From Diorhabda sublineata (taxonomy: Eukaryota; Arthropoda; Insecta; Coleoptera; Chrysomelidae), in contig NC_079475.1 of NCBI RefSeq assembly GCF_026230105.1, forward strand, positions 36,764,086-36,828,085: a stretch of DNA of 64,000 bases. Reading direction: 5' to 3'. Of this stretch, positions 56,601-64,000 are shown in pieces (position 1 is the first letter of the stretch; every line of letters starts with the position of its first letter). The position numbers and the translations under genes are program-made. Below the pieces are notes generated by a model. The model did no database searches. It saw nothing but the letters and a program-made list of their open reading frames with translations, and had not been told where the DNA came from.

Positions 56601-57200
56601 CCACCATATACTCAACATTTTTTCTATGAGTTTGGTAGCTAGGTCCTTTATAAGATTTGCATATTCTAGTTTTGGAAAAACGAATGCATTAGAAATCGAA
56701 GATGCGGTTTTAACTTCAGTAAACTGTCTGAGTTTCTAAGTACAAATTCCAGGTTTCTAAAGGCATCATCAAGGATAATATTGATATGCTCAATAAAGTT
56801 GAATTTCTTATAAAATCTTTGGATGTTGCAGATATTTCAAGGATATTATCAGAAATTAGAATGGATGGGGCCAAGTTTTTTAGTGAGAAATATTAGTATT
56901 AGATTTTGACCACTCACACATTGAATCTAAATCAGATTGAAGTAAATGACATTTATATTTATATATTTATATTATAATGTAACCTCAAGACAATGTCATT
57001 TAAAAATATTGGAGGTAATAACGACTAAAAAACTGATTCTTGGGTGACACCACGTGTTGTGTTGATTTCTATGGAGTTGAAACCATAATAAATAATTGTA
57101 ATTTTTCTATCCGTTAAGTTGGTAATAACAGTGATTATTATAATTCTAATTTGACCGTTATGGCACCGTGATTTTGAAAGAAACGTTTTTCTAAATGTCA
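53650..57200. other. DNA without recognised genes
   Basis: The open frame 54444-54842 (+, 132 codons from ATG) has no family resemblance, no splice context and an AT-driven composition; I do not support it as a gene. No other structure was seen. Confidence 0.35.
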
Positions 57201-57273
57201 TGTTTCAAGTCCAAATTCTGTTTGTGTGATAAAATTCAAAACACTTTTGGTGAAAAGCTCAACCAATGTAATA

Positions 57274-57783
57274 ATGAGTGAGACAGTAACGATGTCAAAT
57301 AATGATACCAACGAATCGTACTCAATTTTCCGAGATGACTTCGTGAAAGTGTTCTGTGTTGCGGCATCCTTTCAAGGTGGTGTGGCTTACCTCTTGATGT
57401 CAGTACATGCAGTGAATCCACATATACTGAGGTCGATATTTCATATTGATCCTTATTATTATATTTGGGTTACTATGTTGTATGGAATAGCGATACTGAT
57501 ATCTTCCAGACCGTCTATGAGACCCATATCTCCAGTAAATAGAATAGCATTCGGTGTTTTGGGATCACTTATGTTTTGTCATGCTAGTATGGATTGTTTC
57601 GAATGGATAAACTCAATTTACGCTCATAGACCGTATATAAGAACTTTTATGGGTTTTTTCAGCGGCAGAATAATGATGGTTCATTTATTAGCATTTTTAT
57701 ATCACATGGATACAAGGACGAACATACCTGGCGTACATGTTCAAAGAGATCGAGCTTTTGAACAGATGTATAATAATCCTTAA
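57274..57783 (+). CDS. Unrecognised four-pass membrane protein, 169 residues, intronless
   Basis: The start is the ATG at 57274 (A at -3); the frame is open further upstream but without ATG. Hydrophilic N-terminus (MSETVTMSNNDTNESYSIFR), then four hydrophobic segments: around FVKVFCVAASFQGGVAYLLM, YYIWVTMLYGIAILI, RIAFGVLGSLMFCHASM and TFMGFFSGRIMMVHLLAFLY, with a short polar tail (MDTRTNIPGVHVQRDRAFEQ). The codon use is mixed and the frame intact, in a region otherwise full of stops, which argues for selection. No domain is recognised. It could be a single-exon gene, a retrocopy or one exon of a larger gene. Confidence 0.6.
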   Translation: MSETVTMSNNDTNESYSIFRDDFVKVFCVAASFQGGVAYLLMSVHAVNPHILRSIFHIDPYYYIWVTMLYGIAILISSRPSMRPISPVNRIAFGVLGSLMFCHASMDCFEWINSIYAHRPYIRTFMGFFSGRIMMVHLLAFLYHMDTRTNIPGVHVQRDRAFEQMYNNP

Positions 57784-57789
57784 TTGGGT

Positions 57790-60020
57790 ATCAAATTTTT
57801 CATAAATCTGATTATATAATTTGAAAAATAACATAAAACTAGTTAAATCTAGAAATATCCATACTTCGAAACAAGTTTGCCAAAACTTTGTCCTGGAATA
57901 CAGCTTCAGAAGACATGTAGTTTTATAGCACTTTTAATTTGGAATTGCATTGAAAACAATAATTGAAACCTAACTCAAAATATAAGAAATTAAATAATGT
58001 TGAAGATGTGATAGCTACATCATAAATCACCGAATGCCTAAGGTTTGTACAAATAAATATTTCGATATTTGTGCTAATTAATATGTCATCTAGTAACATT
58101 ACATTTACATATAGCCAGTAGTTCGATACGGTGAGTAGTCGATTTAATTGCAGCTAATCAGGGCCAAAAAAATTGTTGAATATGTTGAAGTTGAAGTACA
58201 TCTATAAATCAGAACGAGTATGGACTTTTGAAAAGTGATATGAAAATATAAACAGTAACATTTTCAAAACAAAAAAAATAAACGAACAAATTGAAAGAAA
58301 GAGGAAAAATATTTAACTGGTGACAGATAATGATAAGAAAGACTGCAAACGTGATAACAGTGGTCGAGTGGATAATAACGAAGTATATGATGATAGATAT
58401 TGTCGAATATTCGGTGGTTGTAAAGTTTGTAATTCGGCATTGAAAGCTGTATTAATTAAGATTAAAGCTGGATTAAATAAGAAAATAAGAACAAAACTTA
58501 TAATAAGAGAAAGACACTCATGAATAATCGTTTTTGCTTCAGAACAAAATAGATCGGTTGAAAATGTTTCACGTTTCAAATCAAGTCTGATATATTAGAG
58601 CAACCTCAAAAAAGAAATCAGGTTTCCTCATACCATTACTTAGTTTCAAGGTGAAAAGATCTGCTTTTGAACAAGAGAGGAAATCAGAAGATTTTTCTAC
58701 ATTTCTTCGATGTGATTTTTGTGAATTATCAAATAAAATATTAAATGAAGAATTTTGATTAAATTGATATAATTTTGAACAGTTTAACCAAATCAATTCC
58801 AATATACCAACGTTGGTAGTAGATTCTCTCTTCACTATACTGGAAAGTAGTGAAAATGTTTAAGTTAAGCTCGTTTTTTGATGGTTGTTCATTTGCATCT
58901 GCGTCCAACCAGAAATATGTTAATTTCAAGAAATGTGAACAAACAAATTATGAGAGAAATAGTATTATGAAAAAAGTGATAAAAATATCATTAGACATAT
59001 TAAAAATGAAAATACTATCATGAATAAAAATAGTTCTTCACGTAGTGCCATCAAGTAGTAGCCTACACATCATCAGATTTGCCTTCAATGTTTTATTGTT
59101 TGGAAATAAAAAATATGTCAAAATGGCTCTGAAAAAGCTACTAATATTAACAAATTAAAGGACAAAACAATCATAATTTATTACGATCATGTTTTCTTTA
59201 CCAATTTTTTTGTTGAACAAATTAATTCAATGTTCTATTGAAAGTTGCACAGATTGGTTGGGTTATATTTTGATGAAGACTAAAAGAAGTCGAAACGTTA
59301 AATCTTTATCTGTCTTTAAACAATTATGAAAGAAACTAATTTTGAATCAGAAGAGTCCTAAAATCAAGAACATTTAGAAGCATAAACATATCCAAAGGTC
59401 TAAGAAATAAAAAATTGAAAAAATTTATATTTTGAAATATTTCCTAGCGTAAGTATTTCTTATCAATAACATCTAAAGTGTTACTTTCACGCGATCTCTT
59501 TTTCTCTAAAATGTCCATAATTATCGCGTGCAGTAATTATTACACGCATCAACAGTTTTATAAGGAAATTATTGCAATTTCTTGGTCTAAACAAGTCAGG
59601 TATAAATATTTTTTCTCTTTGGATTCTTAGATTTTGTCAAGTTGATTTGGAGCGACAGAGAAGCTTCTAGGTTGAAGTTTTTTATGGAAACGTGTTTGAC
59701 CAGTTTATATTTTAAATGATAGTTGTCTGTAATAATTAATTCGATAATTTATAAATAATCTTCAAGCATCAAGAATAATTGTATAATATAAAAAAAAAAT
59801 AGTATCGCCAGAGGTTTATTATTTCACTTTTGATGTGGTACATAGACGGTACGAAATATTAAACCAAGAAGGAAATTACAGTGAAATGTCAGCTTTTCAG
59901 AACTAAGATTTGAAACAACTGGAGAAGGTATCATTTTCCTTTCTTTTCCGGTGCAATATTTTTTAGAGGACGCATTTTTATTTGTGGGATATGTAGGGGG
60001 GGGGGTCAATACAAGCTTAA
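57790..60020. other. AT-rich DNA without recognised genes
   Basis: Short frames at 58313-58835 on both strands have no motif. Nothing supportable. Confidence 0.35.
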
Positions 60021-60099
60021 CCCCAAGTAATTGCAGCAATTGCTTTAATGGCACCATTAAGAACCTTTTTCTATAACTGGAGACGAAAAATGAATCCTA

Positions 60100-60570
60100 T
60101 ATCATACTCTAAACTTCCAAATGAATAAATAAATCACCACGAAGTACTACGAAGCCAGACTTACATCTCAATATGGCGCATTTTTGTGATTGGTAGAATA
60201 TACGCGGAATTGGACATTTTGAATTCTTCAAACTTGGATGGACAAACTGTTAATGCAGTTCATTATTGTGAATGATTTGATAGAAGAAACCAATCTATAA
60301 TCGAAAATATCCGGTTTTAGTGGGTAGAAACTTGAAACTTGAAAGAAATAACTGAATTGTGGTGGGAGGTACTGCTTTACCCACCATACTCGCCCTATAT
60401 TCTAATCGCTATAATATTTTCTCAGTGATAAGAGATTTGAAAATTGTGATCATGTCCAAAATGTTATCTCAAGATAATTTACTCAAAAAATAATCGATTT
60501 TTATCAGCTGATACTGAAACTTTATATCCCAGATGGAAATATATTGTTGATAATACAGTTAATTAGAAAT
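60100..60570 (+). pseudogene. Mariner transposase C-terminal relic
   Basis: Scattered frames match the mariner core in order: GWTNC--SLL (60240), NRKYPVLVG, LLYPPYSPYILIAIIFS (60385, decayed PYSPDLAPSDYHLF), RFENCDHVQNVIS, then KKIIDFYQ and RWKYIVDNTVN. Heavily frameshifted. Confidence 0.55.
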
Positions 60571-61963
60571 AAAAACTTGTCAAACCGTTTGGAATTCATT
60601 TAGGAATGCGACATAATTTTTTGGTCCTTTTTTTATATAAACACCTACTATTTACGAAAGAAAAGAGAATATTGAAAAAGAATGAATATCAGAACAGAAC
60701 AACCTAAGAAGATTTAAGAGTAGACAGTAGATACAAATATCTAAAAATTGAAAATAAGATCGTTGTGATAATGTATATTGTACAAGCACAAAACGCCAAA
60801 AGACGTTAATACTAAGGCCAATCGGAAATAAAGAAAATGAAGAATAAGGGAAAAATAAGTGAACAATTACAAAAAAATGAACAATGCAGTTGAATTATTA
60901 AGAAACTTCCAAACAGTGTTTATAATAATATAAATGTTGTGAATCTGAGGTTTTAGCAGATGGAAAAGTGATGCATAAAAGTTTGTTTCTTGTCGAATGT
61001 TGATGAACATTGGTCATATTTACGTTGAAATTAATCACCTCCTCTTCTAAAACCAACAATATCTATTATTGGTCAATATTTTTAAATTCTTCTGGCTTCA
61101 TATAACTGGTAGCAGCTACAAGAATGTACCCATTAGGATTACGAACCGGAACAATTCCTTCCGGCGTTTATTATGATTAAATTAATTGGTTTGCTTATTG
61201 TACTGACCGGTTGGATGGTATATATCTGTTTATTTCTTTTGTTGCAATTATAATATAGTTGGTAGGATAACAATAATTAAGTTGGGTACTAAAGCTACCG
61301 ACAATATTTGTAGATTCATAATATGAATTTTATAGAAATAAATATTATTCAGTTTATGAAGAACACTATCTGTTAAGAACTCCATTCATCTTACCTACTC
61401 ATACTTCTTTTTCTTTCTTACTTATTCTTCATATCCGATGAAGAATTTTATATTAATATAGAACAAAATGAAATTGTAAACTCGTGATTGTTCTGAACAA
61501 CACATCATCAATAGTATGAATACATTGATATCTTCTCAATATCTCTATTCCATTGTAAATTTTGAAGCATATTTTGGGCCCGGTTGAGTCTCATTCTAAT
61601 ACAAATAATTATTAGCCTCGTAACTTTAGTGGGAACTTTTAATTGTCAAATAGATGTTACAGTTTTTTAAACCCAGTTGATTTGAATCCGAACTAACTAC
61701 TAAGTATTTGTGACTTTATATGTGCTTAACAAATAGTATGGTTGGAAACACTATGAAAGATGCCTGTATAGCAATCATCCATCTCTTGATAAGGAAAGAA
61801 ATAAGCGGTTTGTGAATTGTGTTTGTGAAAATGATCAGTACTTAATTCTCTTTAGTGTTTTGGTAAGGTTAATGTTGTCACTTGGGTCTGACAATGGATC
61901 CTCAAGATCGCAGATAAAGATAATTTTTGTAATTAAAATGTTATCCTGATTAATATGATGTAA

Positions 61964-62275
61964 TTTAAAACTCCTTCTAAAAACGGGGATGAATGGATAC
62001 CAACTTCCTTACGTCGTACGAATAATTCAAAGCTGCAAGTGCCCAAAAAACAAAAAACTTCGAAAATAAGCAATTCTCGACTGAAGTTGGTGGACATCCA
62101 GCTTGCTATAGCAAGAAAAGAACTGTCATTTGTAGAAGAGAAGCAAGCTTTAGAAAGGCAGAGGGTATATTGGGAATATAGAAAGAGAATGCTTTTATAC
62201 GAAAACAAAATTGAACTTGTAGAGTTGAAATTGAAAACAAAAACAAATGTAAACAATAAAAGGTTACTAAAATAA
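61964..62275 (+). pseudogene. Basic coiled-coil ORF, probably the accessory protein of a Harbinger element (5' truncated)
   Basis: The frame is open from 61964 but has no ATG in the conserved part. It encodes a basic, helical protein end: SRLKLVDIQLAIARKELSFV, EEKQALERQRVYWEYRKRML and KIELVELKLKTKT. This resembles the C-terminal coiled coil of Myb/MADF-like proteins that accompany PIF/Harbinger transposases. The converging transposase relic at 62330-62605 supports this. Confidence 0.5.
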
Positions 62276-62329
62276 TATTTTTCTTGGATTATTTCATGGT
62301 CTTCCTCTTTAATTAATATTGCACCTCAT

Positions 62330-62605
62330 GTCTGTAGATAATATAGTAGTACTACACTCCAAAGAGTCATTCAATGCAGTTTCTTGCACTTATTTGTGAC
62401 TTATACAAATTTCTCTATGTGGATTGGAAAATAGAGCTAGAAGTAAGGCCGCATGGGATATCCACTATCTCCAAGCAGTATACCTTCACGATTTTCGCCA
62501 GCTTCAAACCTCATTTTTATTTGTGAGCTATTAAAATTGTGACTATCGTGATTGGATCCTGGCCATATTGCCACAATACTTGATATTTTTAAGTTTAGCA
62601 TCACA
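62330..62605 (-). pseudogene. PIF/Harbinger transposase fragment
   Basis: Minus-strand frames read QVICDAKLK (the VCDA block), then HDSHNFNSSQIKMRFEAGEN and REGILLGDSGYPMRPYF, separated by a frameshift. These are two conserved blocks of HARBI1-type nucleases, including the GD-GYP motif. Only this central piece remains. Confidence 0.85.
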
Positions 62606-62619
62606 GATAACTTGTGTGA

Positions 62620-64000
62620 TTATTAAAAAGAAATATTTTCTGTTTATAAACAGCTCAGCATAAATTCCTTCTAAAAATTAGTATAAAGACACAGAAACAA
62701 AACATGTAAGTAGTTTTCACACTCATAATTCCACAATTCCATAAATTTCCTCAATAGTTTTTCCGCGTTAATCTAAGAAAATTTCATACATTTTTTTCTT
62801 AAAAACATAAAGCGGGAACAAATGTTTAATAATTTTTCAAAACAGTTGATTAGTTAATACCACTAAAGTCACCAAGAACAAAATAGAAGCTACCTGTAGC
62901 CAGACATCTGAAAGTTATCAATAATTTATTCATTGGTGAGACATCTCTTGATAAATATCTGTACAAATATTAATAAGAGTACAAAAATATATCCATAGAA
63001 AGATTTATTATGATAGCAATTCACCGATTTGTTTTATTTTGTAAAGTTTGTTTTATTTTTTGAACAATAAGCAGTGGACAAAAAATTGTAATGATCAATT
63101 TTATGTCGAACGGAATAAGTTCGTTCTCCTGGCATTTGCTGCATTTTTTCAGTTAATTCCTCATCAAACAAATCTTCTAAAGCATCTATATCAAATATTC
63201 AATTATTTGTCGCTATTGTCACACTGTGAAACTTGTGACTGCCCAATAACTTATTTGGCAAATAACTCGAATTATTCAAGGGTTAATTTGTTAGTTAGTT
63301 AATTTTTAGATTTTTTATAGTGTCGTTCGAAAGATACTTCTTCAAAATCACTTCACAAGGTGATAAGATTAAAAACGGCGATTTTGTTGTCCAGACTGAA
63401 CAAAATATATTATAAAGAATGTGTCGGCCAATGTAGATACAAAGGATGTACAGATTCGCATAATTATTATTATTATTCATTTAATAGGTAACACCAATTA
63501 ATAAGAAAAATAGAAAATTTACCGCAAGAACTGGTCTATAAAGTTGATCATCATGTTCTATAAATATGATTTATCGATTCCAGTAGTAACTTCTTGTTAT
63601 ATTCCTAATGCAAGTCAAGGATCTATAAATACTAGTTAACCTCAGTATTTAAATTGTATGGATTTGTTTCACATAATAAATATTTAATAAGACTAAAACT
63701 GGATTCGAGAAGCAGCATTCAGCGTTGCCAATGTCACGTTTTCGTTTTCGTAGAATCGGTAGCAAATCTAATAATTCCAGTAAAGTGAAAAAGCAACTTT
63801 AACAAAGATACGATTTTAAATAACCAATATTTGAAAAATATTTTCTATTATTCCTTGAGAGCTACAGCTTCTTGAAAATTCCCTTGCCTCACTTGAAATT
63901 TCCACTCGTCAGTGTTACAGGTTTTCTGCAGTTTCTCTGTAATCTAGTGAATAGTTGCAACTGTACCCATCTTTTTGTCTACTATCACTAATTCATAAAC
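62620..64000. other. DNA without recognised genes
   Basis: Short AT-rich frames only; no motifs, repeats or splice context that I can support. Confidence 0.35.

Overview
This window is insect nuclear DNA. It is AT-rich, with multi-exon genes split by long introns, GT-AG splice sites, interstitial TTAGG-type telomeric runs and remnants of many insect transposon families. The odorant receptor exons and the clip-domain serine protease homologue look most like beetle sequences to me. That assignment is inference from remembered family patterns, not from a search.

Four host loci are supported, all on the minus strand except the last. (1) Positions 1-12,467 hold two tandem genes for clip-domain serine protease homologues of the prophenoloxidase-activating-factor-2 type. 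The right copy (4980-12467) is complete: five exons join in phase to give a 400-residue protein. The left copy (1-2634) runs off the window edge. The catalytic serine of the right copy is glycine, and both copies have lost the cysteine next to the catalytic histidine. (2) Positions 15,534-24,525 hold at least four exons of an odorant receptor (7tm_6 family). The N-terminal exon, one internal transmembrane exon and the last exons were not all found. (3) Two exons at 47169-47264 and 34171-34292 fit together in phase and encode a Pro/Tyr-rich C-terminal tail with a PPxY motif, separated by a 12.9-kb intron. (4) Positions 57274-57783 (+) hold an intact intronless ORF for an unrecognised 169-residue protein with four predicted membrane segments.

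The rest is mostly mobile DNA. The best preserved element is a 1992-bp Tc1/mariner-superfamily transposon (31733-33724) with TA duplications, terminal inverted repeats of about 380 bp and an uninterrupted DDE transposase whose expected start codon is TTG. Other remnants are several mariner and Tc1 copies, a Helitron helicase fragment, PIF/Harbinger ORFs, at least five non-LTR reverse transcriptase fragments, a two-copy MITE family, foldback elements, a tRNA-derived SINE piece and a possible Helentron-like non-autonomous element carrying 185-bp tandem repeats.

At 51568-53639 lies a tandem array of about eleven 184-bp units. It begins exactly where a decayed Tc1/mariner transposase loses its N-terminus, which suggests a satellite seeded from the end of a transposon. 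No prokaryotic features, CRISPR arrays, rRNA or functional tRNA genes were seen. Long stretches (about 25.3-27.8, 43.7-45.9, 53.7-57.2, 57.8-60.0 and 62.6-64.0 kb) hold nothing I can support as a gene.
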